Assembly (NCBI GenBank): GCA_963576725.1
Contig: OY755240.1
Location: 15,306,378-15,370,377 of the forward strand
Direction of reading: 5' to 3'
DNA from: Azorinus chamasolen
Lineage: Eukaryota; Mollusca; Bivalvia; Cardiida; Solecurtidae
Length of the DNA stretch: 64,000 nucleotides
Positions 53,150 through 64,000 of the stretch are shown here, one piece after another. Made by a program: the position numbers and the translations under genes. Each line of letters opens with the position of its first letter. The first letter of the stretch is position 1. The notes below the pieces were generated by a model. That model made no database searches. It saw only the letters and a program-made list of their open reading frames with translations, and was not told the origin of the DNA.

Positions 53150-54030
53150 TAATGTATAATGTAGAAGACGGAAACACAATGAGATAAACTTTGTATATTG
53201 CGTGGTGCGCTGTGGTATAATAATGCAAAACACCTGGATTATTATTTCTCATCAACCATATCTAAGAACGAATCAGATCACAATACAATGTGTTTGATTT
53301 AAATCACAGATACCTGGTACTTGTATGGATATTTTGTCTAGGTATAAACACTGCTGACAATTTAATATATTACTAATTTTCCTTGATGACGCTAGTACGT
53401 GCCGCTTTATCTCAGTTACAATCTACTTCAAATCTACATAAGATTGTATATGCATTTTGCATTATTCTAATTATGGTTCAGAGAATAAATCAAAATCCAT
53501 CCAGCCTCCAATTGCTTAAACGATGACTTTTAACGCCGAATTTCAATTTAAAGTTATTTTATAAATTATTGACCAATGGTTTATAATGTTGGTCCTTATT
53601 AAACGAACGTTCAATCGCAATCTCATATGAATCCAACACAGGTTGCCTTTGGCAGGATAAGGGTTAGATACGGGCACTCAGCTTTGTCTTGTTTGGTAGG
53701 ATTCTGGATAACGTATACAATAGTAGATTAAATATTCTGTTAAACAGAAAGTGCAGACACTGCACAGAGGTGGTACTTTAGTTTGACAAACACTTTGTTT
53801 TATTATGTTTTCACAGATAACGCTTTGCAACGACGGGAGACGAATGACATGCCCCCCTTTATGATACAATTTAGATCTGATCGCATATATTCTGTCATGA
53901 CTAGATCCCTTGTCCATAGTGTCATCATTATAACAAATCAACTGGAGTGAATCCCATTGTTTTCTCAGCACCTAAAGGAGTTTACGTTAATACTCCATAA
54001 GCGATTCAATGCGTTTATAAACATAATATA
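53150..54030. other. Non-coding upstream flank of unit A
   Basis: No gene is seen. 53620-53720 matches the upstream flank of unit B near 36760-36830 (GGATAAGGGTTAGA and CTTGTCTTGTTT/CTTGTCTTATTT). Confidence 0.45.
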
Positions 54031-54034
54031 AGTA

Positions 54035-54415
54035 CGGGTATGAGTCACACAAGAAACAACACATACAAAACACAGATCCGCCCGAACAGCATCACGACGG
54101 CAACAACAGCAAATATACATTTATATCAAAGACACAAAGAGACCCACAAAGACATGACAAACAAACAATAGGGTGAAGATAGAAGTACCACCTTGGAACG
54201 GTCAGTACTGTGAGTTTAAGCCGGTTTAGGGGCGCTCAACCTCACACTTATTCCATCCCCAACCGAAAAGACAATGTTAATAAACATATCCCCTCTCCAA
54301 CTGACCTACGCGATTGCAAATACAGTGGTAAATTGCATGTAAAACGAAAACATATTAAACAAACTGGACGCACGTATTGCTATTGTACTGTATGACTGAA
54401 ATGTAAACAGAGTAA
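54035..54415 (-). mobile_element. Penelope-like family-1 3' end
   Basis: The minus strand starts in the post-RT region near 54415 and ends near 54040 (CTTGTGTGACTCAT). The hairpin block is reduced to TCAGTACTGTGAG by a deletion. Confidence 0.78.
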
Positions 54416-54551
54416 CTGTAGAAAGTACAAGAATGAGTCATGCAGGAAACACCACATACAGAACAAACAGCCACCCGAACAGCAACACAAGGAAACAGCA
54501 AATATACACAACTATAAAAACATCAAGAGACGCACAAAGACAAAACAAACA

Positions 54552-54948
54552 TGACGTCATTTAAATGATGACGTCGCTTGTTTACATCTAACGTTTATTT
54601 CAAATCATTTCATTTTGGCAGACATCGTTATGCATGTTGTGGAGTTGTCTGGAGGGGGAATTTTATTTACGTTTTGACTTTGGTGAAAGTGGGATAAGGA
54701 CGAGGTTGGGTACCCGTAAACCAGGTTTAAGTCCCCCAGTAGCTTATTTTAGTTACTGGCCGTTCCAATGCGGTACTCCTGCTTTTAGCCTATGGTCAAT
54801 GTTGTTGTTTAATATGCTTAATGTTTAATGTTTATCGTCTTGATATGCGTCCTGTTATGTTTTGTCTTGTGGCTTTACCGTTTCTTGTTTGATGGTGCTT
54901 GGTGCGGTGACATTTCGTGTGTGGCTCTCCCTGTTTGACTATTTTTCC
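54552..54948 (+). mobile_element. Family-3 Penelope-like 3' tail, nested
   Basis: Begins at a palindrome (GACGTCAT...ATGACGTC, 54553-54575). It carries GTAAACCAGGTTTAAGTCCC, a third hairpin version (54737-54758), GGCCGTTCCAATGCGGTACT and an end GTGGCTCTCCCTGTTTGAC near 54920, like family 2. Confidence 0.75.
54737..54758 (+). other. Family-3 tail hairpin (CAGTAGCT / AGTTACTG)
   Basis: An 8-bp stem with one G-T pair and loop TATTTT, in the same context as the family-1 and family-2 hairpins but with different stem bases. Confidence 0.68.
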
Positions 54949-56254
54949 ATATACAATAGGGGCAGATGGAAGTACCGCCTTGGAACGGTCAGTGACAAAA
55001 GTCACTGGGGGATAAACCGGTTTATGGGCGCCCAGCCTCACACTTATTCAATTCCCACCTCAAAAGACAAACATTGTAAATAAACGTATCCTTCTCCGAC
55101 TAATCTACAACAACCGCGATGGCAAATACAGTGGTAAAGTGAATGTAAAACACATTTAAGTGAAACACACTGTATCAGTCTATCGCTAGTGTACCAAATG
55201 ATTGAGTTGCACACAGAGTAACTGTAGACAAGTAATAAAGGGTACGACAAAACCGAAATAGTACAGATGGCTAACGTCCTCCTTCCGTTACTGGATATAA
55301 GAGGTCGCTTTCATAGAGTACTAATTCTTTCTTATCGACGTACAAGCAAAGATGCCAGCGTGATTACCAACTGTAAAAGGGTTGACATCCATACATGCAG
55401 TATGTTGTAGTACTATAAGATCATATCCCTTTTTAAAGATTTTTTTAACATTTTGATGAAAAAAGTGAGAAAATTTGTATGTCCATTAATCTTACTGAGT
55501 TTGTAAATTACATCATCATATATTAAAGATGTGTAATACCGTGTCGCAGGAGCGCCTTGAGATAATATCTGTACTTGCCATCTGTACTTGCCAATAAGTG
55601 ACGGATTTCGATAATAAAATTTATATAAAGTTTGTGTTAGTTTTCTTAGTTTATGGTATCTATATCCTTGCTTAAGCAGCCTTTCAGTTAAAATGTGATT
55701 TCATTTGTTCAAATCCTCAACGGATGAACAAGCTCTAGCAAAACGAATAAGTTCTATTCGAATATATATATATAAACCCCGTAAGATTGGGCACGGGGAA
55801 CATCTTCATCAAGATAAGGGGAATTTACAATATTAAAATCAAAACCATCTCTTTTTTCATATATTTAAGAGGAAATCATTTGATTGTCAAGTCTAAGGTC
55901 TAGATCAAGAAAGGTGCACAAGTGTTGGAAGTGTTATCTTTATTCAATTTGAGTACTTTAGGGTAAATAGTAGGAATCAAAGCATCAAAAAAGGGTTATC
56001 TAGGTTTAAACTATCATCTAAATATCGCGTTTTCATTGAATGTTTTTATACCATCATCTTGTGACTGTGGATTTTAACGTAACATGAAATCTCTTTCATA
56101 GGAGTACAAAACAAATGAGCGACAAATGGTGCACACTTCGTATCAATAGAACTATCAATCACTTGACGGTATATAGCATTCCTACAAACGTACAAATATG
56201 TTATCCAGAAGAAAGGTTATAGTGATTCACAAACTTCTGAGCAAGGCAACAGTC

Positions 56255-57390
56255 ATCACGGTTGATGATCATCCGCTACGCCCCGTTTTTCAGACATCAA
56301 CTGATACTGAGTGAAACACACAATGCTGTCTCGAGACGCAATCCAAGTGGTTTCAAGAGATATTGGGCTATCCCCACCGTCAAGATCCACCATCCAGCAC
56401 AATGCGACTCCAAAGTGCCATCAAACAGTGCCCAACTAAATAACTTACAGGTAATTACTCGACTAATATCTACCAGTCCTAGTAAAATATGTTGCAGAAA
56501 TGCGTTTTTAGACATCTTTTAAAAGATTCAAGTGATGTGTCATATTTGATGCCAGATTGCAGAGCATTCCAAAGTTTTGGAGACTTCTATCCCCGTATTT
56601 ACTGTCCGACATTTCGGCACAACCAACGACACTGAACTACTTGCTGACTATAACTCTCTGCATGGCCTCTACACGTCAAGCATGTTGACAATGTACTTGA
56701 GGGATTCATTGTACATGACCTTGTACGTAAGTGGCAACATTTTGAATTCGATCACATGTTGAACCGGCAACCAGTGAAGTTCCTTCAAGACCGGAGTGAT
56801 ATGATTATATCGAGAAGTCTTGGTTATAATATTTTAGAATTAAACAACGCACTAAGCCCTGAATGACTCAAGTCATTCTAAATAGTAATAATGAGAGAAA
56901 TAAATGTTTTATATGTATAAAAAAAGAAATCTGATGAACATCTTGACATTTTTAGAATAATAATGATATATGTATTGATTAGCAGAAGGTATCTGAGAAA
57001 TGTAATATATTTTACACAACAGTTGCTTCTAAACTGGTTGTAAAAAAGCCTAAGTTTCTGTATAGGTATGGGAGGGCTTTTGTTAAGTTTATGTTGTTTT
57101 TGTTAGGACCAGACTTAAAAGTATTGCACATTTGCCATGTTCCGAAACTATATCTTTTTCAGGTGTTTGAACTGTAATGAAATAATCAATTTTATACAAC
57201 ATGTATTCTATTTCCGATGGAAATCTGCATTATTCCTTATCTAATAAAGACTGACAAGAAAAAACACGGTGCCAAAGGCATGAAGATGTGTTTCAATTAG
57301 ATATAGTATTAACACAGAGCAGACTAATGCATTATGGTTTATGTAGGGGTTTTTTAACAGACGTTGCTCTGCTTCCTTATGATATATATA
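56255..57390. other. Non-coding sequence
   Basis: An open frame at 56262-56522 and its complement (MSKNAFLQHILLGLVD...) have no recognisable product. Nothing further is seen. Confidence 0.35.
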
Positions 57391-57394
57391 TATC

Positions 57395-57725
57395 TGCTTC
57401 GTTTAACATGCAATTTACTTCTGTATTTGCCATGTCAGTTGTTGTAGATATGTCGGAGAAGGGAACATTTTCTACACTGTTTGTCGTTTTGGGTTGGGAT
57501 TGAATAAGATAGATAGGCGCCCCTAAACTGGTTTAAAACCCAGTGACATTTGTCACTGACCGTTCCATGGCGGTACTTCCATCTCCCCCTATTGTTTGTT
57601 TGCTATGTCTTTGTGCGTCTCTGTGTGGCTTTTATATGCATATTTATTTGCTTATTAATGCCGTGGTACTGTTAGGGCGGTTGTGTATTTTGTACGTGTT
57701 GTTTCCTGCATGATTTATAAATGTA
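57395..57725 (+). mobile_element. Penelope-like family-1 3' tail
   Basis: Post-RT region, CTAAACTGGTTTAAAACC, hairpin CAGTGACATTTGTCACTG at about 57541-57558, ACCGTTCCATGGCGGT and end TTTCCTGCATGATTTAT near 57700. Confidence 0.85.
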
Positions 57726-57764
57726 TTTATAAAACAGAGATGACTCCCCCGCTGCTAAATAAAT

Positions 57765-57965
57765 TCTGAAGGGAGGTGATCCCCTGAGAGCATAAATTGC
57801 AACACAAACAAGAGAAAATTGCAGACTCGGTTTTATTGAGTCTGTGCATGTAGTAATTGAAAGTGCAACACTGCTCACGCCCCCTAGCACCGGCTTAAGC
57901 GGTATTCAATTTTCAGAACAAGAAGTACTGAAATTCATGATCTCAAAGGATCAGAAGGTATAACA
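57765..57965 (+). repeat. ~240-bp interspersed repeat
   Basis: AAATTCTGAAGGGAGGTGAT through GACTCGGTTTTATTGAGTCT, CACGCCCCCTAGCACCGGCT and GGATCAGAAGGTATAACAAC. Confidence 0.85.
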
Positions 57966-58199
57966 ACAAGATTGCATTATTATTCTAGGTATGGATAAAA
58001 CAACACTCTTGAATATCCAGCCAATAGGAGCGTTTGTTACGCTCATATGTTTGCTCGAACGTTAACATTTAGCATTGCATTCATTTTCTAATCGTTTGAA
58101 CGTTTTTGAAATTATTTACCGAGTGTCATACAATTTCGGATCCTATTTTAGTCGTGTTACTCTGCGTTTAACACGTTCCCTCCTAATCTGTCTGAATAT

Positions 58200-58500
58200 C
58201 TGTCTTTGTTTCTCTCTCTGGCTGTATGTATGTATGACCGACTGTCTGCATGTCAGTATATCTGCTTTTGTTTGTGTGTGTGGTGTATATGTCTGTCTGT
58301 TTCTATTATCTCTCTATATATCTCTCTTTTTTGTGTGACAGAGAGAGATAGAGAGCGAGAGAGAGAGAGAGAGAGAGAGAGCGTGTGTATGTGTGAGCAT
58401 ACGATTGTATGTACCTATGGGACACTTGCTTTCTATCGGTATGTTGTTGGTGGTTGTTTCTTATGTGTGGGTTTTCCTCCTGGACTTCACTATTTTTTCA
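58200..58500 (+). repeat. TCTG/GA/GT microsatellites with a family-2 tail end
   Basis: A (GA)n run at about 58337-58382 follows TCTCT- and TGTCTG-rich sequence. The 3' end (GTTGTTGGTGGTTGTTTCTT, GTGTGGGTTTTCCTCCTGGA, CTTCACTATTTTTTCAT) matches the end of family-2 tails, so this is an expanded microsatellite within such a tail. Confidence 0.6.
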
Positions 58501-58509
58501 TTCAAAACA

Positions 58510-59765
58510 TTACTTGTGTAACTGATAACCTGCGGTTGAAAGTGGACCACCATCTAATGGAATCGTACTTAACAATAACATTGCTATAAAAAGGTATACT
58601 GACTAACTCGGGTAGGTATTAACAAAACTCCTTTATTCTCAGTGTTTTTATAAGTTCATATCGATAATATTTTGTAGCAAACAACAAACTTGATCAGATG
58701 GCTGCAGATCTAGGTTTATTCTCTCTGAAAGTGAAATTAAACCATTTCCTCTATGCATATTTGCATCATGTTTGTTCATTAACTAAATATTTATAACGGC
58801 ACTATGAACAGGCACTGTAGAATCAGATCTTGATAATTAACAATCAGATGGCTATTGATAAGTCTAAGGGTCTCCTCTGTTTGCCACAACTCCATTGACT
58901 ATACTTAGTACAGGTGGTCTCTTATCAATCTCCAAACAATTTTATTCCCTGTCTACCTGAAATAAAATTAAATATACATTCACTACCTGTAACAATACCC
59001 GTTGATAGTGCTACTATGAAAAAACAGCAAATACTAAGTTAGTTCAACTTTCCAAATTATCATATAGGTCTGACTCTTAATTGGAAACGATTTAACCCAT
59101 TTGTTCCCACGATCCTATATATGGGATGTAGACAAACAGTGTAGACCCTGATCAGACGCTGCATGATGCGGTGTCTGATCAGTGTCTACACTGTTTCTGA
59201 TAGGAATTTCAAAATGAAACTGAAAATTTATGCCAGGCACCCTTAGATAAAATGGACTAATCCAATATATAAACATGGAATAATCCACTGGACGCAAATG
59301 TGTTAAGTAGTAATAATTAAATTCTACTGACGCTATTGTATTCATCCAAACAACCACGAGTGGTTGGAAGCGGTTCCAAAATAGGTAACTCATTTATCAG
59401 CATATGTTCGAGAGCGATCATCAATTTCTAATACGGGACTCATTTATTGGTTGTAGGAATATATTCCATGTATATCCAGACTAGTTTCCCTGTCGACACC
59501 ATGCCATTAGATATGGAAAAACACCATTTGAATAAATCATTGAAATAAATCAAAATGTGACGTAAAACCCTAATCAAATATGTGTCCTTGTCCGACCTTT
59601 ACTGCTTGTAAAACTGTATAGTCTAAATAAGTTTCAGTGTATAATTTGTCGACGATGACCTGTCTATCGTCGATCATCGTCTATCATCATGCCTGGACCT
59701 TGAGTACCAAGATACATCGATACATCACTAGCAAACGCAAAGGCATATAGATGCATTGTTTATCA
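58510..59765. other. Non-coding sequence with a long hairpin
   Basis: No gene is seen. Contains the perfect-type palindrome at 59134-59196 and related half-motifs near 58690 and 58850-58905. Confidence 0.4.
59134..59196. repeat. 63-bp palindrome (TGATCAG/GTAGAC hairpin family)
   Basis: Two 24-bp arms (AAACAGTGTAGACCCTGATC then AGAC, and the inverse) pair with one mismatch around a 15-base centre. Related palindromes occur elsewhere in the window. Confidence 0.8.
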
Positions 59766-59774
59766 TTAAAGTCA

Positions 59775-60000
59775 TAGTAGAAATGCGAAAAGCGAAAATT
59801 GCAGTTTTTTTGAGTTTGAAAACATCAAAGCTAATGACACCGAAGGACTAGAAAATATAACAACGCTGAGAATGAAAAACGTCATTTAAGGACTTCACAC
59901 TTAGCAACTGTTGTTTTGAAATACATATATTCTGAAAGTAGGAGCAAAAGTAGCAATGCGAAAAGAAAAAGTTACAGACTCGGTTTTACTTTTAACATCA
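59775..60000 (+). repeat. Two tandem pieces of ~240-bp interspersed repeat
   Basis: 59775-59890 carries an internally deleted copy (CGAAAATTGCAG...AACGCTGAGAATGAAAAACG). After a roughly 40-bp link, a second copy starts at about 59938 (TATTCTGAAAGTAGGAGCAA ... CAGACTCGGTTTTAC). Confidence 0.7.
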
Positions 60001-60011
60001 TACCATTATAA

Positions 60012-62885
60012 GACAAACAGTATGTTTTTGTACTTTAGGATCATTTCCCTTTTACTGACATCTTAGCATATTGATCGACAAAGTAAGATTATGGGTATGT
60101 CCAACATTTTTAAGATATTTGTAAAGTACGTCTCCATAAACGTGAAAGGCCGTCTCACAGGAGTGCCTCAAAATTACACTTATACAGTACAGATCTCGCG
60201 GAACTTTCGCAAAACGCGATTCATCGCGATTTTGACCTTTCGCGGGAAGAAATTATCTGCCGCGATTTATAGAAAATCTCGAAAACCCATCGCGTGTGAC
60301 ATCGCGTTTTGAATCTGCGACGGGTCATGGCGATTTTCAATAAACGTTATGATACATCGCGATTCTAATTTACCTGAGTTTTTGCTCTTCAAATAATGAA
60401 TTGTCAGCTTCAACACTACACAGAACATGTACAAGCACTACTCGCAACCTAGCTTTATTATTGACTTTTTTTTTTAAAACCAACAGTTTAGTTTCGAAAG
60501 AGTAACTGTGAATTTCGTCCTCAAACCATTTCACACATAAGACCAATCGCATTATAACTGAGTTTCCCTTATTACCGACAAGAATCCCAACTCCCCATTT
60601 TGTTTCACCAGAAAAAAATATCCCAATGTTCAAATAAACAAACAAAACAATCAAACAGGCTCACCTCTGCTATCCTGACCGGAACTATCCAAATCCACTC
60701 CAAATATGAATTTAATGTAACTTTGATAACCTTGAGCTTGAAGCATGCAATATACGACGTGTGTTTTTCAATGCGTGTTGCCATTTTCACGATTTGAAAA
60801 GTATTGAACAGTGCACACTATTTCTTAACCCTTACCCTCATATAAACGTGTGTTCACGCATTTGCAATCAGAGTAGACCCAGATCATATGGTACCTATAA
60901 TCGGAGGCGTCTGACCGGGGTCTGCTCTGTTTGCTAATGGAATTTGATAAAATATGTTTATTTACTTTCTAAACTGGCTACAATGATCCACCCTCCATAT
61001 TTCATAATCATTATTTTTTGGTCCATATTAACGTTCAATAGATATGTGTTGAAATTTGTAATAAACATACAGGGGATTGGTTAAAAGTGTGCTGGACTTG
61101 TGTCCAAAGGAGCTTTATGCAAATTAAGGGCAGGGGACCTCTGGAGAAATTAGCTTTATTCAAATTAGGTTATGGCAGGACCCTGTTCGGCTCACAGGGC
61201 TGCTGTGTTAATATCCTCCCAGAGTGAACACCTGCATTACCGTAAAGTCTCCAACTGGTTAAAATTTGAAACCTTCACATATGCATTTAAATCGGCGTTA
61301 TTTTACTTAAAAAACACATGGAAGCTCAAAAAAGTTATTGGGGCACATATTTAGGAGGTAAAAAGAAGGAAAACAAATTTGTTTTTGCCTTTTATATACG
61401 CCTCCTTATTGAAAATAACACGGTTAATATGGGAAAATACGGTACATGTCATTGAAGAATTTATATTTCGGTACCGATCTATGACATCAAAGAATTTTCT
61501 TTGAGAACTAAGTGGAAAAAATACATGGAAACTGATCAAAGTAACAAACAAATGCCGCAAACCGTTAGGGTAAAGACCGTGCAAATTTAAAACACGACCG
61601 ACCCTTTTGAACTAGTAGTAGTTTTTCGCACTTTGAAATAAAATTCTGTGAATAATTTATCAGATGTAATCGTGTGACAAACTTATTAAGCTAAGATTTT
61701 CAGTCAATGGTGGAAGTCAATTTTTGTACTAATTAAAGGTCATGTTGATGGATGATAATTAATGTTCTTAAGATTATTATTGGATGCAATTGTCAACAAC
61801 TGTGCAGTGCAATTCTTGGACTATTAACTCCTTACGAGAGTTGTCGTACCTTGTTGAGTACTTTTGTGACAGCAAGTTGCAGGTCAGAGTGCCAGGATTT
61901 TTTTTTGCACGACAGAGCAGGTACATAGTATTTCATTTATTATAATGGATATTATATTACATGTATTTCTCATTCCCTGAAAACCTATCTCGACTATTTC
62001 AATGACGCAGCGACTGTATGTTTGCATGCCCATATTAACATGGGAGCTGGCGATTTATTTAGTTATTAACTATTAACACATCTTCCCACATAAAAGTGCG
62101 TTTTGTAGCATTAGAAGCATTTGTATTCAATGATTTTTTTTTTAAGTTCATGATGTGAACGCAAGGGTGTCGGACATTTCGTATTACTGTCAATTTGTCT
62201 ATAATAAATGAATTTATGTAGGAAATGAGAATATGTTTCGTCTAAATGGCAGTCGTAAGTTGCCTAAGCAAAACTATCAGATATGATTACAGACCATTCT
62301 CTATTGCATCTAGAATATCATACAGTGTCGCTGTGACTGTATGTCGGCCAATTTTGTCACCTTATAATTATCGTTCGATTTTATATCATAACATAGAACT
62401 TGTTCTGAATTTTGAACGTGTAAATCGAGTGAGCTTCGGAAACGAAAACAATAACTGAATCAATGTGTGTGCATTTTTTTTAAAATTATCAATTCAAATA
62501 ACACAAGTACAACTGTAAACAACAGCAAGTGAATATGCGTGCATTGTACATGAAACATGTACTGTACAACATTCACAAAATGCTTGCACTGCATTACCTG
62601 TAAATCGCGATTACTCGTCGTGATAAGCGAGGCACTCGATAGCCATGGATGGCGGAGATCGCCGCGGTCGTTCCCACGTTGAGCTTCGTGAATAATTATG
62701 CATCACGATGACAAATCGCGGTAAAATCACGAGCATTATCCGCGAAGCCAGCCAAAACCCCATCGCGACATCGCGGGCTTTGAAAGTTCCGCGAGATCTG
62801 TACTGTACCTACAAATGGTAAAATTAGATAAAGATTTTCGTAGTTTATGCTATATATATATATATCCTTCCTTCAGCAATGGTAA
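60012..62885 (-). mobile_element. Penelope-like RT relic split by a DNA transposon
   Basis: 60012-60184 and 62806-62885 together match the uninterrupted copy at 62953-63195 (minus-strand RT C-terminal remnant with TTGGACATACCCATAATC and CTGAAGGAAGGATA). The interruption is the 60185-62805 element. Confidence 0.82.
60185..62805. mobile_element. 2.6-kb TIR DNA transposon with TA duplication and CG-rich ends
   Basis: Perfect 24-bp terminal inverted repeats begin CAGTACAGATCTCGCGGAAC and continue TTTC. TA flanks both sides (60183-60184 and 62806-62807). The uninterrupted paralogue near 63125 (CACTTATACCTACAAATGG) shows the empty site with one TA. Both ends are rich in TCGCG. The interior has frames up to about 94 codons (60370-60654 minus) without a DDE motif I recognise, so it is probably non-autonomous. 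Confidence 0.88.
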
Positions 62886-62952
62886 ATTGCATGCAAAAGG
62901 AAGACATGCGTACGTGAAACAACTTACCAAATGTTAAAATGTTTACAACCAG

Positions 62953-63195
62953 ACATGTTGTATGTTTTTGTACTTTAGGATCATTTCCCTTTTACTGACA
63001 TCTTAGCATATTGATCGACAAAGTACGATTATGGGTATGTCCAACATTTTTAAGATATTTGTAAAGTACATCTCCATAAACGTGAAAGGCCGTCTCACAG
63101 GAGTGCCTCAAAATTACACTTATACCTACAAATGGTAAAATTAGATAAAGATTTTCTTAGTTTATGCTATATATATCCTTCCTTCAGCAGCTGTT
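62953..63195 (-). mobile_element. Penelope-like RT relic, uninterrupted copy
   Basis: Nearly identical to the split copy at 60012-62885 and placed 70 bp after it in the same direction. This indicates a tandem duplication or a second linked insertion. Confidence 0.8.
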
Positions 63196-63309
63196 CGGGG
63201 AAAATTGAAGTACCGCTTAGTGACAATAGTCTACAACAGTAAAAAAAATAATAAAATACATGTTTGTCTTGCAAGCACCACAAGCACCAATGGTAGCTCT
63301 CATGTATAC

Positions 63310-63490
63310 CAACGACAAAAGTACATATATGAGTCATGCAGAACACACGACATACAAAACACACAACCGCCTGAACAGCAACACGACGAAAATTTACATG
63401 CACAAAAAGACAAAAACAGACGCAAAAAGACATAACAAACTAACAATAGGTGAAGATTGAAGAACCTCATTTGAATAGTCAGTGACAAAT
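63310..63490 (-). mobile_element. Penelope-like family-1 tail end
   Basis: The minus strand ends TGCATGACTCATATATGTAC near 63320 and starts near 63490 (ACATTTGTCACTGAC), keeping only one strand of the hairpin. Confidence 0.75.
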
Positions 63491-63810
63491 GTGGGAGATC
63501 CTATGAAGGCAAAAGTAGCCGTGCAAAAAAGGGAAAGTTGCAGACTCGGTTTTATTGAGTTTGTTCATGGGTAATATTAGAAGGCAACGCCATTCAATAC
63601 CCCAAGCACCGGCTTAAGCAGTTTTCAATTTTCAAACCTAATAGCATCAAAAACTAATTATCTCGAAGGACAAAACAATATATCATCACTGAAAACGAAG
63701 CAATGGGCGAATTTTTACGACCGCTACACTAACACTTAACACCTACTGTAAAAAGTAAATACATTCTGGAAATGGAGATCCTTCGGAAAAAATGCCAAAG
63801 TATCTACCTC
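63490..63810 (+). repeat. ~240-bp interspersed repeat plus start of a second copy
   Basis: 63490-63725 is a full diverged copy (GGGAGATCCTATGAAGGCAA ... CAATGGGCGAATTTTTACGA ... CACTTAACACC). Another start (TTCTGGAAATGGAGATCCTT) follows at about 63764, again head to tail. Confidence 0.7.
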
Positions 63811-64000
63811 TTCTCCCACATATGCAACGCATAAAGAAATACATACTACAAACTATAAATGCAGTGTCACATGCAGTGCTTGCAATTTGCGTCAGAAACA
63901 ATGTCTCTATGAACATCTTAATGTGGATCTGGTACAAATTAGTTATCTAGTTGGCCATTTGTGCATATCGAGTCATTACAGCCGTTATGTTTGACCTTTT

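Larger units (their letters stand above)
54418..56250 (-). mobile_element. Family-1 Penelope-like element split by a family-3 insertion
   Basis: The minus strand has a decayed RT (about 55380-56250), the post-RT region and tail (hairpin about 54992-55009, palindrome TAAACCGGTTTA near 55013). The tail is interrupted at 54949/54551 by a 397-bp plus-strand insertion, then continues to its end at 54418. Confidence 0.82.

Overview
The window looks like AT-rich animal genomic DNA, most likely from a bivalve mollusc. The base is the retroelement content, dispersed palindromes and split genes; the species call is inference. There are no operons, no rRNA, no CRISPR array and no long host open reading frames. 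Most of the 64 kb is transposable-element debris.

The main host content is a gene family assembled here from short, phase-compatible exons on the minus strand. It encodes small secreted proteins with one clear EF-hand. Each unit has exon 1 (7 codons, start of a signal peptide), exon 2 (exactly 43 nt in all three copies, rest of the signal peptide), exon 3 (88 nt, or 85 nt in one copy) and exon 4 (about 390-400 nt, EF-hand). Unit A is complete: exons at 52958-52938, 52454-52412, 50498-50411 and 48989-48587, about 184 residues. Unit B has exons 1-3 at 36006-35986, 33898-33856 and 30148-30061. Its probable exon 4 is at 15701-15317, across a 14-kb intron full of retroelements. Unit C has exons 1-3 at 9529-9509, 8914-8872 and 3581-3497, and its exon 4 must lie beyond the left edge. 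Units A and B each carry a second, decayed exon 4 just downstream (47820-47601 and 13372-12992). This suggests an ancestral unit of E1-E2-E3-E4-E4' that was later duplicated.

The rest is mainly a Penelope-like reverse-transcriptase retroelement (longest copies 17.4-19.65 kb and 23.4-25.7 kb) and more than fifteen fragments of its 3' tail. The tail falls into three diverged families that share a covarying RNA hairpin. Also present are a GIY-YIG Penelope relic (19.7-21.06 kb), two Tc1 relics, three terminal-inverted-repeat DNA elements with TA target duplications (4988-6196, 29597-29789, 60185-62805), a roughly 240-bp interspersed repeat, a 77-bp minisatellite, a roughly 310-bp satellite, tRNA-like sequences at 42.35-42.72 kb, and a 10-11-bp periodic array at 0.8-1.13 kb. 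A large imperfect inverted duplication (17.0-21.4 kb against 28.4-29.4 kb) lies inside the long intron of unit B.
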